The notes: generated from the letters alone by a model not told the origin. A stretch of DNA of 53,564 nt from Natronococcus amylolyticus DSM 10524 (GCF_000337675.1 NZ_AOIB01000036.1:181393-234956); one strand, 5' to 3'; positions 1 to 8,469 are shown, counted from the stretch's first letter. Numbers and translations are program-made.

Positions 1-32
1 CCAGCCCGCTCAGAGATGTGGATAAGAGACAG
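1..32 (+). other. Sequencing adapter remnant (Nextera mosaic end) at contig edge
   Basis: Positions 14-32 read AGATGTGGATAAGAGACAG. This matches the 19-nt Illumina Nextera transposase mosaic end (AGATGTGTATAAGAGACAG) at 18 of 19 positions. The preceding GCTCAG resembles the end of the read-2 arm (GCTCGG). Genomic sequence therefore probably begins at 33, and the apparent N-terminal codons read through this stretch are artefactual. Confidence 0.85.
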
Positions 33-33
33 C

Positions 34-516
34 CTGCGGACCGTCTTCGAGACCCTCGAGGCCGAAAACGACGACGACGTCCCGATCCTGGTCAAGATCG
101 GCCCCGACTCGCCCGAGGAGTCGATGCTCGACCTCGTCGACATCGTCGAGGAGTGTGATCTCGACGGGATCGTCGCGACGAACACGACCACCAGCCGGGA
201 GGGCCTCGAGTCGCCGCGAGGGGAGGAGTGGGGCGGTCTCAGCGGCAACCCCCTTCGGGAACGCTCGACTTCGGCGATCCGAACGCTGGCGAGACACACC
301 GACGACGACCTGCCGATCGTCGGCGTCGGCGGCGTCGATTCGGCGAGAAGCGCCTACGAGAAGATCCGCGCGGGCGCCTCGCTCGTCCAGCTCTACACCG
401 GATTCGTCTACGGTGGCCCCAGGACGGCAAAACGAATCAACCAGGGACTAGTCGAGCTCCTCGAGCGCGACGAGTTCTCGTCGGTCGAGGATGCGGTCGG
501 CGCGGATCTCGAGTAG
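34..516 (+). CDS. pyrD: Dihydroorotate dehydrogenase, C-terminal part (5' truncated)
   Basis: This is the C-terminal 160 residues of a class-2 (membrane-associated, quinone-linked) dihydroorotate dehydrogenase, the FMN enzyme that oxidises dihydroorotate to orotate in pyrimidine synthesis. Visible signatures are the ATNTT strand, GLSG, the phosphate-binding PIVGVGG loop and GASLVQLYTGFVYGGP. The gene has no start here because the window begins inside it, and the first bases of the window are adapter. It ends 19 nt before the convergent pyrC stop, so two pyrimidine genes face each other. The family assignment is firm; the upstream half cannot be assessed. Confidence 0.93.
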   Translation: MRTVFETLEAENDDDVPILVKIGPDSPEESMLDLVDIVEECDLDGIVATNTTTSREGLESPRGEEWGGLSGNPLRERSTSAIRTLARHTDDDLPIVGVGGVDSARSAYEKIRAGASLVQLYTGFVYGGPRTAKRINQGLVELLERDEFSSVEDAVGADLE

Positions 517-535
517 GACAGCCCCAGCCTCTGCC

Positions 536-1903
536 TCAGTCGACGTCGACTCTCGTTCCGTACCCCGACTCGCCCACCACGCCGCCGTCCTCGTAGACGA
601 CCTCGCCGCGGACGACCGTCGCGGTCGCCTTGCCGACGAACGACTCCCCGACGAACGGCGTCACGCAGTTCTTCGAGTGTAACTCGTCGGCGCTCTCGAG
701 GGTCCACTCCGTCTCGGGATCGACGATCGTGAAGTCGGCGTCGGTGCCGACCTGCAGCGACCCTTTCTGTGGGTACATCCCCCACACCTGGGCGGGCCGG
801 GTCGAGTGGCGACGCACCCACTCCTCGAGGGTGAACCGCCCGTCGTCGACGAAGGAGAGCATGACGGGCACCTCGGTCTCGAGGCCGACGAACCCCGAAC
901 TCGCCTCCCAGGTGTTCCCGAACGGGTCGTCGACCTTCTTCTCCTCGGGGGTGTGTGGGGCGTGGTCGGTCGCGATACAGTCGATCGCGCCACGGTCCAT
1001 GCCGACCTCCCAGAGCGTCTCGCGCTCGACGGCGTCGCGGATCGGTGGCTGGATCCGGGCAACGTTGCCCTGCTCGCGCATCACGTCCTCGGTGAACCAG
1101 AGGTAGTGCGGCGTCGTCTCCGCGGTGACGTCGACCCCCCGACCTTTCCCGCGGGCGACGGCTTTCGCCGCGGAGCCCGAGGAGACGTGGAACATGTGGA
1201 CGCTCGCGTCGGTCTCCTCGGCGAAGGTGATCATCCGCTCGACGGCCTCCCGTTCGGCGATCACGGGCCTCGAGTGGGAATGGTCGATCGGCTCGTTTCG
1301 TCCCTCGCGCTTGAACCGTTCGGTGTAGTGGTCGATGATCTCGCCGTTCTCCTCGTGAAAGCCTAGGCGCTTGCCCGTCTCGCCGATTCGCTCCATCGCC
1401 TCTATGATCTCGCCGTCGGTCGGCGGCGGGACGTCACCGACCGTCGAGCCCAGGAAGATCTTGTACCCCAATACACCGGCGTCGTCGAGGTCGGGGATCG
1501 CCTCGAGGTTCTCGCTCGTGACGACGGCGTAGCTCTGGAAGTCGACGTGGGCGCCGGCCTCGCCTCGCTCGTACTTCAACTCGAGATGTTCGGGGCTGTC
1601 GATGACGGGATCGGTGTTCGGCATCCCGACGACGGTCGTCACGCCGCCCGCCGCGGCCGCCCGCGTTGCGGACTCCCAGTCCTCCTTGTACTCGAGGCCG
1701 GGTTCGCGGTTGTGGATGTGACAGTCGACGACGCCGGGTGCGAGAACGTTTCCGTCGGCGTCGAGGACCCGCTCTGCGTCGGGGAGCCGATCGGTGCGGC
1801 CGACGGCGACGATCGTCCCGTCCTCGACCGCGACGCCGGCGTCGGGGGTCCGTCCGGACGGTGTAACGACGGTGCAGTTTCGCACGACGAGATCCACGGT
1901 CAT
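536..1903 (-). CDS. pyrC: Dihydroorotase
   Basis: A 455-residue amidohydrolase that cyclises carbamoyl-aspartate to dihydroorotate. The N-terminal metal motif is DCHIHNREPG (His62 and His64). GYKIFLG carries a candidate bridging lysine, and ATDHAPHT near residue 310 holds the catalytic aspartate. Length and order fit the long archaeal dihydroorotase/allantoinase-like type. The ATG at 1903 is preferred over an in-frame GTG at 1912 because a TATA-like box (GCTATATCC, 1927-1935) lies about 29 nt upstream of the ATG, as in leaderless haloarchaeal transcripts. It converges on pyrD, which supports dihydroorotase over allantoinase. Confidence 0.93.
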   Translation of the reverse strand: MTVDLVVRNCTVVTPSGRTPDAGVAVEDGTIVAVGRTDRLPDAERVLDADGNVLAPGVVDCHIHNREPGLEYKEDWESATRAAAAGGVTTVVGMPNTDPVIDSPEHLELKYERGEAGAHVDFQSYAVVTSENLEAIPDLDDAGVLGYKIFLGSTVGDVPPPTDGEIIEAMERIGETGKRLGFHEENGEIIDHYTERFKREGRNEPIDHSHSRPVIAEREAVERMITFAEETDASVHMFHVSSGSAAKAVARGKGRGVDVTAETTPHYLWFTEDVMREQGNVARIQPPIRDAVERETLWEVGMDRGAIDCIATDHAPHTPEEKKVDDPFGNTWEASSGFVGLETEVPVMLSFVDDGRFTLEEWVRRHSTRPAQVWGMYPQKGSLQVGTDADFTIVDPETEWTLESADELHSKNCVTPFVGESFVGKATATVVRGEVVYEDGGVVGESGYGTRVDVD

Positions 1904-1926
1904 TGGCCCCACCTATCCACGAGATC

Positions 1927-1935
1927 CGGATATAG
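1927..1935 (-). promoter_or_regulatory. TATA-like box of pyrC
   Basis: On the minus strand this reads GCTATATCC, about 29 nt before the pyrC ATG at 1903. The spacing is that of a leaderless haloarchaeal promoter. Confidence 0.6.
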
Positions 1936-2231
1936 CTTCTGTTGCCCGAACGCGGTTGGCGACGGGATGAACCGAGTCACGCTCGAGAACCCGGTAGCAC
2001 ATCGACTGTCCGCGACGCCGCCCGTGTCTGGCGATCCGGACGATACTCGAGAGCGCTCGAGACGGAGGCCGAACGCGTTCGTCTCGATAATCGTCGTTTT
2101 GCTCCCGGTATCAACGGATTGGTCGCTTGTGCGCCGAACCGTCCGAAACCGGGTGAGGAGACCGGTTCAACGTCGGATCAGGTTCGCGTAGGTGAGAGAT
2201 AACTAACGGCTCCGCGACGGTAGGTCTGGGC
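1936..2231. other. Intergenic region between pyrC and the 2232 membrane gene
   Basis: No convincing gene is seen on either strand. The only element noted is GATAACTAAC near 2198-2207, about 33 nt before the ATG at 2232, which could serve as its TATA-like promoter. Confidence 0.4.
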
Positions 2232-2585
2232 ATGATTGACAGCCTCGTGGTCTTCGTCGTTAGCCTCCTGATCGGTGCGTTCGGCATCTTCGTCGGCGCG
2301 AGGGTCGTCGTCGACACCGAGGACTACACCTACGCCCTGATCACCGCGCTCATCGGCGCGATCGTCTGGGCGATCGTCGGCTTCTTCTTCGGCTGGATCC
2401 CGCTTCTGGGCCCCCTCCTCGTGTTCGTCGCCTACCTCGCGGTGATCAACGCTCGCTATCCGGGCGGGTGGATCGAGGCGATCGTCATCACTGTCATCGC
2501 CTGGCTGTCGGTGCTCGTCGTTCTCTACATCCTCGCTGTCATCGGCGTCACCGGGTTCGAGGCTGCCGGCGTCCCTGGCACATAA
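2232..2585 (+). CDS. Small polytopic membrane protein, unknown function
   Basis: A 117-residue protein made almost entirely of hydrophobic segments: about four transmembrane helices at residues 3-22, 34-54, 58-74 and 84-108. Short loops contain Asp/Glu and one TEDYTY stretch after the first helix. No catalytic motif is visible and I cannot name a function; similar small membrane proteins are common in haloarchaea. It stands alone, divergent from pyrC, with an AT-rich element about 33 nt upstream. The ATG at 2232 gives the whole first helix, so the start is probably right. Confidence 0.7.
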   Translation: MIDSLVVFVVSLLIGAFGIFVGARVVVDTEDYTYALITALIGAIVWAIVGFFFGWIPLLGPLLVFVAYLAVINARYPGGWIEAIVITVIAWLSVLVVLYILAVIGVTGFEAAGVPGT

Positions 2586-2792
2586 TAGAACCGAACACAT
2601 CACATTTCCTTACCGAGGCAGAGTAATCCACACTGGCGTTAGGTCGTCTGAGAATAGCGTCTGCGTGACATACCGCTACCGGAGTAACAATATATGATTT
2701 ATAAAAAATACTTTGTGGAGTGCTGTCGACGGTTCAGCGTAAGACGGTCGTTCCGCGGATCGCAGTAACACGGACCGATCTCTCCAGCCACC

Positions 2793-3257
2793 ATGATCCA
2801 TGCGCTCTCCGAACCCGTCATTACCGCGCTCGTTCCGTCGATCAGTGAGAGGGTCACCCTCGGCGTCGTGTCGACTCCCGGACTCGTCTGGGACCCACAT
2901 CTCGCGGCCGTCGCCGGACTCGTCGCGCTGATGATGCTCGGTGGCGCGCTCGTCGTCCGAAATCAGCTCGCGGCGACGTCGGGGCTCGGCACGGAGCCGG
3001 ATCCGCAGCGAAACGACGAGTTCGTAACTGACCGGGAGCGGGTCTGTGAACTCATCGAGGAGAACGGCGGCCGGATGAAACAGTCGAGGATCGTCGACTC
3101 GGTCGACTGGTCGAAGGCGAAGGTGAGCCGGCTGCTGGCCGAACTCGAGGAGGAAGAGGAGGTAACGAAGCTTCGACTCGGACGGGAGAACCTGGTCTGT
3201 CTCCCGGGCCACGAGCCGACGGCCTCGAAGTCGCCGGAACGCGCCAGAAACGAATAA
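2793..3257 (+). CDS. Membrane-anchored winged-helix protein
   Basis: 154 residues. An N-terminal hydrophobic part ends in one clear transmembrane helix (about residues 37-58). A linker follows, then a winged helix-turn-helix domain (about 80-140) with a recognition-like region around VDSVDWSKAKVSRLL. This layout is typical of haloarchaeal membrane-tethered HTH proteins (the DUF7343-like winged helix is my best guess). It would act at the cytoplasmic face of the membrane as a DNA-binding regulator; the target and signal are unknown. An AT-rich stretch (TTTATAAAAAATAC, 2698-2711) about 85 nt upstream may be its promoter. It converges on the next gene. Confidence 0.75.
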   Translation: MIHALSEPVITALVPSISERVTLGVVSTPGLVWDPHLAAVAGLVALMMLGGALVVRNQLAATSGLGTEPDPQRNDEFVTDRERVCELIEENGGRMKQSRIVDSVDWSKAKVSRLLAELEEEEEVTKLRLGRENLVCLPGHEPTASKSPERARNE

Positions 3258-3289
3258 AACCGATTCTCAGACAGGTCGTGACCGAACCG

Positions 3290-3793
3290 TTAGCCAAGCA
3301 GCTGGTAGAGGCTGCTCGCGGCGACGACCAGCAGGACGAGCACGCTCGAGAGGACGGGATCCAGACTCGAGCCGATGGTCCCGTCGAGGCCAGCCATCGC
3401 GATCAGGAGCAGGCCGACCAGACAGAGCGCCAGGTGGAGACGGAGGGTCGACGAGCGATCGGTCGGTTCGTCGTCGACGTACGTGAGGACGTCGTCGAAG
3501 TTCGGTCCCGAGCGGATAGTCTTCGCGTCGGAGTCGTACTCGATGACCAGGTCCTCCTGGAGCTGGGGGAGGTGTGTCTGCTGGAGGGAGACGTAGACGC
3601 TCTTGTAGAGGTTGTTCGGGACCGATGCGGCCTCCGATTCGGTCGACGCGATCTCGGTCGCGACCTCGGAGACGTCGACCTGTCCGGCTTCCTCGGCGAG
3701 TAGCTGGACGATCGCTCGCCGCCGGTCGTTGCCCAGGATGTGAAAAACCTCGCTTTCCTCGAGTGAGTCGGTTCGGTTCGTCTGGACGGACAT
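3290..3793 (-). CDS. DUF7344-type HTH membrane protein (copy 1 of 3)
   Basis: 167 residues. The N-terminal winged-helix domain (about 12-100) has the family pattern: FHILGNDRRRAIVQLL, then YKSVYVSLQQTHLPQL and an acidic EYDSDAKTI stretch. Two transmembrane helices follow (about 116-136 and 146-165). This is the haloarchaeal family with DUF7344, thought to be membrane-bound transcription regulators. Related copies lie at 6946-7482 and 31700-32296 (minus strand). The ATG at 3793 opens directly on the conserved domain. Its regulatory target is unknown. Confidence 0.8.
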   Translation of the reverse strand: MSVQTNRTDSLEESEVFHILGNDRRRAIVQLLAEEAGQVDVSEVATEIASTESEAASVPNNLYKSVYVSLQQTHLPQLQEDLVIEYDSDAKTIRSGPNFDDVLTYVDDEPTDRSSTLRLHLALCLVGLLLIAMAGLDGTIGSSLDPVLSSVLVLLVVAASSLYQLLG

Positions 3794-3973
3794 TGATCAA
3801 AGAGCGTTCGAAGACGTACGGTTACCGACCGGTCCACCACCCACTGACATACGCGTGGATTTCACCGACCACCAACTTCAACCTGCGGTATTAATTCCCA
3901 ATCGGTCCGTTCGGAAGGATTGTCTTCCATCGATCCGAACAGGAAACCAACACGGCGAGAACGGGTCAGGCTG

Positions 3974-4162
3974 TTACCTGGGTAGGTGTCCGCCCGATTG
4001 CATCTCCCGATACGTCGTGCAGGCCGGACAGCCGTGGACGACGTCACCGTTATCTCCGAAGACTCGAGCGAACTGCTGGGTGACGTGTGTCCCACAGTTT
4101 CGACAGCGGGCGCCTGCCGACGACGATTCCATCGGTTTCCAGCCGTGTTGTGTTCGTTTCAT
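3974..4162 (-). CDS. Small zinc-ribbon protein (DUF7563-like), copy 1
   Basis: 62 residues with two Cys pairs: CRNCGTHVTQQFARVFGDNG, then CPAC. They should form a single zinc ribbon. The protein closely resembles the one at 44135-44344, sharing the QFARVFGDN-DVVH-CP-C-TYREM core. The family is small, haloarchaeal and of unknown role, probably nucleic-acid or protein binding. The ATG at 4162 was chosen because the reading frame upstream of it lacks similarity to the paralogue. Long upstream extensions of the frame look non-coding. Confidence 0.75.
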   Translation of the reverse strand: MKRTQHGWKPMESSSAGARCRNCGTHVTQQFARVFGDNGDVVHGCPACTTYREMQSGGHLPR

Positions 4163-4662
4163 AGGTTGTGGGTGTACGCGGATGGGCGACGGGCGAGTTC
4201 GGTCGTCGAGCCATCCGGTCTCATCGGATCCAGGGGAGCAAACGTGAATAAAGGACACAGACCGTTCACCCCCGAGCCGGTCCGATACCTCCGGAAACCC
4301 GTCGTTTATGGCTAATTTCGGACGATAAAGCCCGTCTGAAGGCTGTTTTCCAATATTGGTTCGTTCCGATCTCAAGATGAATTCAGTCGCGTTCTCGTTC
4401 GTTCGTCGGAGGCTATCCTGATCTCTCACGTTGAGACCGGCCGAAAGTATTCGTTTCCCGACCGAAATCAACAGTTTCTCCCGCAGGCGATTTTGAAACT
4501 GAGTGTAAGGTCCACCGTTCTCAAATACCACTGTCGCTTACCGATTTACGTGTTGGAACGCGGCGACGCGACCGCGGATCGCGACGCGCCGCGGCTCTAC
4601 CGGCCGGGGACGGACGGCTCGGCGACGAACACCGGCCCCAGCGAAGATGGGTGATCACGACT
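4163..4662. other. Intergenic, 500 nt
   Basis: Between the zinc-ribbon gene and the 4663 regulator. Base composition is more AT-rich than in coding DNA, with runs such as TGTTTTCCAATATTGG near 4342. I see no convincing ORF, tRNA or repeat. Confidence 0.4.
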
Positions 4663-4992
4663 ATGTCAACGCAAGCGACCAATACACGAGTGGAATCGGA
4701 CTCGAATCCGTCGGTGCAGCTCAACGTGCTCGGCGACGACTGTGCACGGACGATCCTCGTCGCGACCAGCGACGGCCCGAAGACGGCAAAGGAGCTCACG
4801 GGGCGGACCGACAGCTCCTCGGCGACCGTCTATCGGCGCATCAACAACCTCCTCGAGAGCGACCTGCTGGAGGAGTGTGTGCGATTCGAGGAGAACGGCT
4901 CGCACACGACGGCGTACAAGGCGACGATAGAGGGCCTGTCGGTCCGAATCGACTCGAGCGGGATCGATGTCTCCCTGTCGAAATCCGAGTGA
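4663..4992 (+). CDS. Winged-helix transcription regulator (ArsR-like)
   Basis: 109 residues. LNVLGDDCARTILVATSDGPKT opens an ArsR-like winged-helix domain. The recognition helix is near SSSATVYRRINNLLESDLL, followed by a two-strand wing with FEENGSHTTAYKA. It is a soluble cytoplasmic DNA-binding protein by architecture. An in-frame GTG lies 12 nt upstream (4651), but the ATG at 4663 fits the family better. It is the first of two consecutive small regulators (with PadR at 5171) preceding the glycan locus, so a role in that locus is possible but unproven. Confidence 0.75.
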   Translation: MSTQATNTRVESDSNPSVQLNVLGDDCARTILVATSDGPKTAKELTGRTDSSSATVYRRINNLLESDLLEECVRFEENGSHTTAYKATIEGLSVRIDSSGIDVSLSKSE

Positions 4993-5127
4993 TACCGGCG
5001 CCGGACTCCGAGCGGGACTGTTCGAGAGCGCAAGTAACGTCCCAGAACGAACGATCGTCGTCTACAGACTAATTTTAATTGAGGTCGTCAGACGGGAACG
5101 AACTGCTAGCACGGCTGTATGATACGG

Positions 5128-5135
5128 ATAACAAA
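5128..5135 (+). promoter_or_regulatory. ATAACAAA element upstream of padR-like gene
   Basis: ATAACAAAT. The TAACAAA core begins 42 nt before the ATG at 5171. This is the first of the recurring elements in this window and the only one before a regulator rather than a glycan gene. Confidence 0.5.
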
Positions 5136-5170
5136 TATCTACTCAGTGGAACGGTCACTGTGATTGAGCA

Positions 5171-5446
5171 ATGCACGATCTAACCGGGTTTCAGCGCGAC
5201 CTGCTGTACGTGATCGCAGGTGCCGATCGTCCGTCCGGGCAGACGGTCAAAGACGAGGTCGAACAGTACTACAGCTCCGAAATCAATCACGGCCGACTGT
5301 ACCCGAACCTCGATACGCTCGTCACCAAGGAACTCGTCGAGAAGGGAGAGCTCGACAGGCGAACCAACTACTACGCGATCACCGACGAGGGCCACGAGCA
5401 GATCAGCGAACGACGCGAGTGGGAACGACAGTACGTCGACCTGTAG
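5171..5446 (+). CDS. PadR-family transcription regulator
   Basis: 91 residues spanning a complete PadR winged helix. FQRDLLYVIAGADRPSGQTV is the first helix pair. NHGRLYPNLDTLVTKELVEKG is the family's Y-P-L-L signature, and RRTNYYAITDEGHEQI the wing. PadR proteins bind palindromic operators and respond to small ligands. An ATAACAAA element lies 42 nt before the ATG, and the next gene, a glycan-locus membrane protein, carries the same element. This makes PadR a candidate regulator of the locus and possibly of itself (inference). Confidence 0.88.
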   Translation: MHDLTGFQRDLLYVIAGADRPSGQTVKDEVEQYYSSEINHGRLYPNLDTLVTKELVEKGELDRRTNYYAITDEGHEQISERREWERQYVDL

Positions 5447-5535
5447 TTCGACTCTACGAGCGCTGACGACGAGTTCGAGAGGCGCGTTTCGGACCCGTAT
5501 GACCGCGACTGGCCGCAATATCCGGTAGTACGGAC

Positions 5536-5543
5536 ATAACAAA
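5536..5543 (+). promoter_or_regulatory. ATAACAAA element before the DUF1616 unit
   Basis: ATAACAAAGCCC. The TAACAAA core starts 37 nt before the ATG of the 20-codon minicistron at 5574 and 96 nt before the main GTG at 5633. Confidence 0.6.
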
Positions 5544-5573
5544 GCCCGCGAGCGAGGACTGGCTCAACGATCT

Positions 5574-5636
5574 ATGGTACGAGCCTCCGCCCTCGAGGCG
5601 CAGACCGACCGACCAGCCGTGGTGACCGACGCGTGA
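5574..5636 (+). CDS. 20-aa minicistron overlapping the DUF1616 start
   Basis: ATG followed by 19 codons (beginning MVRASALEAQ) and TGA at 5634-5636. That stop overlaps the GTG start of the next gene as GTGA. The ATG lies 37 nt after the promoter-like ATAACAAA core, where a leaderless transcript would begin. The peptide has no recognisable motif. Coupling of translation to the downstream gene is an inference; chance overlap is possible for any single case. Confidence 0.4.
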   Translation: MVRASALEAQTDRPAVVTDA

Positions 5637-6631
5637 GTCATCCGACGAGCACGGAGACGCGGCTCGGATTCCTTCGGTGGTACCCCCTCGATCTCGCGCT
5701 GGTCTCGCTGGCGGCGGCGCTCTCGTATCTCGCCGTCACGAGCTTCGGTCCGGAGACCGCACCGCGGCTGCTGGTGACGTTTCCGCTCGCGCTGTTCCTG
5801 CCCGGATACGCGCTCGTCTCGGTGCTGTTTCCGGCGGGAGAACGAGCCGCCCAACAGACGGCGACGGCGCCGACCGACCGTCGGCCGCGCGGGATCGACA
5901 CCGTCGAGCGGCTCGGGCTCGCCGTCGCGCTCTCGCTGGCACTCGGGCCGATCACCGTGATCGCGCTCCCGTTTGCCGGCTGGGAGCTCGAGGCGGCGTC
6001 GGTCGCCGGCGGGCTCGCCGCCGTCACGATCGGGCTGGCGCAGCTCGGCGTCGTCCGTCGGCTTCGGACGCCCGCAGCCGTCCGCTTTACCGTCTCGATC
6101 CGAACGATCCGCGAGCGACTGATCGGCGCCGACGGTCGCGGCGTAACGGTGTCGTCGGTCGTTCTCGGGATCGCGATCGTCCTCGCCGTCGGGCTGCTCG
6201 TCGCCGCGTTCCTCTTTCCGGCCTCGGCCGGCGGCTACGACCAGCTGGCGCTGTACTCGGAGACCGAGGAGGGCGACCTCGTCGCCGGGGAGTTCCCCGA
6301 CGAGGTCGCGCCGGGCGAGTCGGTGCCGGTGACCATCGAGGTCGAGAACGGCGGCGACGAACCCCGAGAGTACACGGTCGTCGTCCAGGAGCAGATGATC
6401 GAGGGCGGCGAGGTCGTCGATAGCACGGACCACGAGCAGATCGAGACCGTCGTCCCGGGCGGCGAGACCGACGACGGTACGTACCCGGTCGCGCCGACGG
6501 CCGAGCCCGGGGAGACGGTTCGGATCAGCGTCCTGCTGTTCGAGGGCGACCCGCCGATCGGCGCGACGAACGAGGACGCCCTCGAGGAGACCTACTTCTG
6601 GGTAACCGTCGCCGAGGAGCCGGCCGACTGA
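5633..6631 (+). CDS. DUF1616 membrane protein
   Basis: 332 residues. Helices lie at about 18-36, 44-66, 92-113, 120-140 and 172-195. A predicted extracellular domain (about 200-332) follows, rich in acidic residues and resembling a CARDB/Ig-like fold (SVPVTIEVENGGDEPREYTVVV). The N-terminal part with LPGYALVSVLFP is the DUF1616 signature. These proteins are common near haloarchaeal surface-glycan genes; the biochemical role is unknown. The GTG start overlaps the stop of a 20-codon ORF. No in-frame ATG precedes the first helix. Confidence 0.8.
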   Translation: MSHPTSTETRLGFLRWYPLDLALVSLAAALSYLAVTSFGPETAPRLLVTFPLALFLPGYALVSVLFPAGERAAQQTATAPTDRRPRGIDTVERLGLAVALSLALGPITVIALPFAGWELEAASVAGGLAAVTIGLAQLGVVRRLRTPAAVRFTVSIRTIRERLIGADGRGVTVSSVVLGIAIVLAVGLLVAAFLFPASAGGYDQLALYSETEEGDLVAGEFPDEVAPGESVPVTIEVENGGDEPREYTVVVQEQMIEGGEVVDSTDHEQIETVVPGGETDDGTYPVAPTAEPGETVRISVLLFEGDPPIGATNEDALEETYFWVTVAEEPAD

Positions 6632-6945
6632 CCGCTTCGACGGACTCCGTCCGCGGCTGTGCTGGGCATCCGTTCGCTGTCCTCCATTGCCTCAAGCGTC
6701 GAGTCGCGTCGTTCGAACTCATCCCCCGGAGCCGTACCGGATCGGGCCGGCTTCGAGCGAATCGGATCGAACCCGGAGCGTGAGTACAGCCGGCGCTGGT
6801 CGTTCAACGATATGACCGAGCGTAATGCGGGTGCGGTGTTCGAGAGCTGTCGGACCGTGGAACCTCGAGCGACTGCCGAAACGAGCGGAGACGACCGACC
6901 GGCCGAGAAACGGTGTGCAGTCTCGTGACGGAAGTCCCAATGGAG
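6632..6945. other. Intergenic, 314 nt
   Basis: Downstream of the DUF1616 gene and convergent with the 6946 gene. ORFs here show no protein-like features on either strand. No repeat or RNA gene was seen. Confidence 0.4.
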
Positions 6946-7482
6946 CTATCGGCCCACCACACCGAACGGTAGCGTCAGCTCCGGATTCCTCGAGGCGCGG
7001 TGGACGATCGACACGAACAACACGGCGAGACAGAGCGCGAGCGCGACCGCGGGAGCGAGCGTCGCCGTCGCGGGCCCGACGGACAGCCAGGTAAGCGCCA
7101 GCGCGACGACGCCGAGCGCCGTTACCCCCGCGTAGATCCGGTGCCAGGGTCGTTGCTGTCCGAGCCGCCGATCGAGGTAGGGTTCGAACACCTCGCTGCT
7201 GGGGAGGAGATCGATCGTATGCGTATCTGGGTCCCAGTCGACGATTCCGTGATCTTCGAGCATCGGCAGGGGGGTCTGGTACAGCGAGATGTAGACGCGG
7301 CGGCGCTGCGTTCGCGTCACGTCGTCGGTACCGATCTCGTTCTCCCAGGCGGCGACCTGTTCGACCAGCGGCGCGAGATCGCAGCTCCCGCCCTGTCGTT
7401 TCAGATACCTGACCGCCTGGCGTCTGCGGGCGTTGCTGAACACGTCGAACAGTTCGGCCTGGCTGAACTCTCGATCGGTCAT
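6946..7482 (-). CDS. DUF7344-type HTH membrane protein (copy 2 of 3)
   Basis: 178 residues. LFDVFSNARRRQAVRYLKRQGG opens the winged helix, VAAWENEIGTDDVTRTQRRRVYISLYQTPLPML is the family core, and VDWDPDTHTI closes the domain. Two transmembrane helices follow at about 118-137 and 142-163. It resembles the copy at 31700-32296 more than that at 3290-3793: both share AAWEN-x(8)-QR(K/R)RVY. The ATG at 7482 lies just before the conserved domain; the open frame upstream to 7563 lacks family similarity. It sits between the DUF1616 gene and the nucleotide-sugar operon, reading against both. Confidence 0.8.
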   Translation of the reverse strand: MTDREFSQAELFDVFSNARRRQAVRYLKRQGGSCDLAPLVEQVAAWENEIGTDDVTRTQRRRVYISLYQTPLPMLEDHGIVDWDPDTHTIDLLPSSEVFEPYLDRRLGQQRPWHRIYAGVTALGVVALALTWLSVGPATATLAPAVALALCLAVLFVSIVHRASRNPELTLPFGVVGR

Positions 7483-7819
7483 AGGTTCCCTCGCGATCCC
7501 GTCTCCCGTGCCCGGAGATCGGGTCTGGTCGGATAGCTCACACCACCGACTGGGACGGAGCAACCCTTTACTATCTCGCGGCTACCCGGGCGAAACCGCC
7601 ATATACCGGTTAGAAGCCGTGACTGACGTCGGTAGCGACGATTCCGGCCGATCGGCCCCGTGGTCACCGGTAGCGATCGATCGAATCCGCGAGGGTGTCG
7701 GTTCGTTTCGTCCCTCGAGCGCCGACGTAGTACGGGACTACGCGACCGTCAAGCCGGGGATAACAAAGCCTCGCTACCGGCTGTGTCCGGACGATCACCC
7801 ATCCGGGTATCGAGCATCT
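7483..7819. other. Divergent intergenic region before the nucleotide-sugar operon
   Basis: 337 nt between the DUF7344 gene and the operon's first ATG. It contains the ATAACAAA element at 7760 (annotated separately) and a CATATACCGG stretch near 7599. No gene was recognised. Confidence 0.4.
7760..7767 (+). promoter_or_regulatory. ATAACAAA element before the nucleotide-sugar operon
   Basis: ATAACAAAGCC. The TAACAAA core begins 59 nt before the first ATG (7820), longer than the 32-37 nt seen at most other copies. Confidence 0.55.
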
Positions 7820-7894
7820 ATGAGCACATCCAGATACGACCGACGAGTGCAGGGACGAACCGTCGCGTTCCCGCGCGGAGGCTGGTCGCCGTGA
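7820..7894 (+). CDS. 24-aa minicistron overlapping the acetyltransferase start
   Basis: ATG (7820) starts a 24-codon ORF beginning MSTSRYDRRV. Its TGA (7892-7894) overlaps the downstream GTG as GTGA. The peptide is basic, unlike the acidic proteins around it, so it may be translated for coupling rather than for a product. It could also be a chance ORF. Confidence 0.35.
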   Translation: MSTSRYDRRVQGRTVAFPRGGWSP

Positions 7895-8469
7895 CACGGT
7901 TCGTCTCCGGCGAGGGCTGTACGATCGCCGACGGCGCGACGATCGATCACGGCGAGTTCGACGAGCCGACCAGGGTCGGCGCCGACGCGACGATCAGGGC
8001 CGGTTCGATCGTCTACGGCGACGTGACGATCGGCGACGGGTTCACGACCGGTCACGACGTGCTGATCCGCGAGGGAACCACGATCGGCGACGACGTGCTC
8101 GTCGGCACGAAGACCGTCGTCGACGGCGAGACGACGATCGGCTCGCACGTCAGCCTCCAGACGAACGTCTACGTGCCGACCGAGACGACGATCGGTGACA
8201 ACGTCTTCGTCGGCCCCGGTGCCGTCATGACCAACGACGAGTACCCCGTCCGGACCGAGGTCGACCTCGAGGGACCGACCCTCGAGGACGGCGCCTCGGT
8301 GGGCGCGAACGCGACGATCCTGCCGGGCGTGACCGTCGGCAAGAACGCGTTCGTCGCGGCCGGCGCCGTCGTCGTCGAGGACGTCCCCGCCGACAGCCTC
8401 GCCGTGGGCGCACCGGCGCGAACGAAACCGCTTCCCGCCCCCCTCGAGGGACCGAACCAGCTCGAATGA
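7891..8469 (+). CDS. Hexapeptide-repeat acetyltransferase (WbpD-like)
   Basis: 192 residues made of left-handed beta-helix hexapeptide repeats. Examples are CTIADG, VTIGDG and TTIGDDVLVG, with the acyl-CoA site region near FVGPGAVMTNDEYP. GVTVGKNAFVAAGAVVVEDVPADSLAVGAPA forms the C-terminal coils. It resembles WbpD/WlbB-type 3-N-acetyltransferases that acetylate UDP-GlcNAc3NA. The GTG start keeps the first repeat intact, and upstream codons have no repeat pattern. Its stop overlaps the aminotransferase start (ATGA). That context, beside genes for the other three steps, supports the assignment; the substrate is inferred. Confidence 0.8.
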   Translation: MTRFVSGEGCTIADGATIDHGEFDEPTRVGADATIRAGSIVYGDVTIGDGFTTGHDVLIREGTTIGDDVLVGTKTVVDGETTIGSHVSLQTNVYVPTETTIGDNVFVGPGAVMTNDEYPVRTEVDLEGPTLEDGASVGANATILPGVTVGKNAFVAAGAVVVEDVPADSLAVGAPARTKPLPAPLEGPNQLE

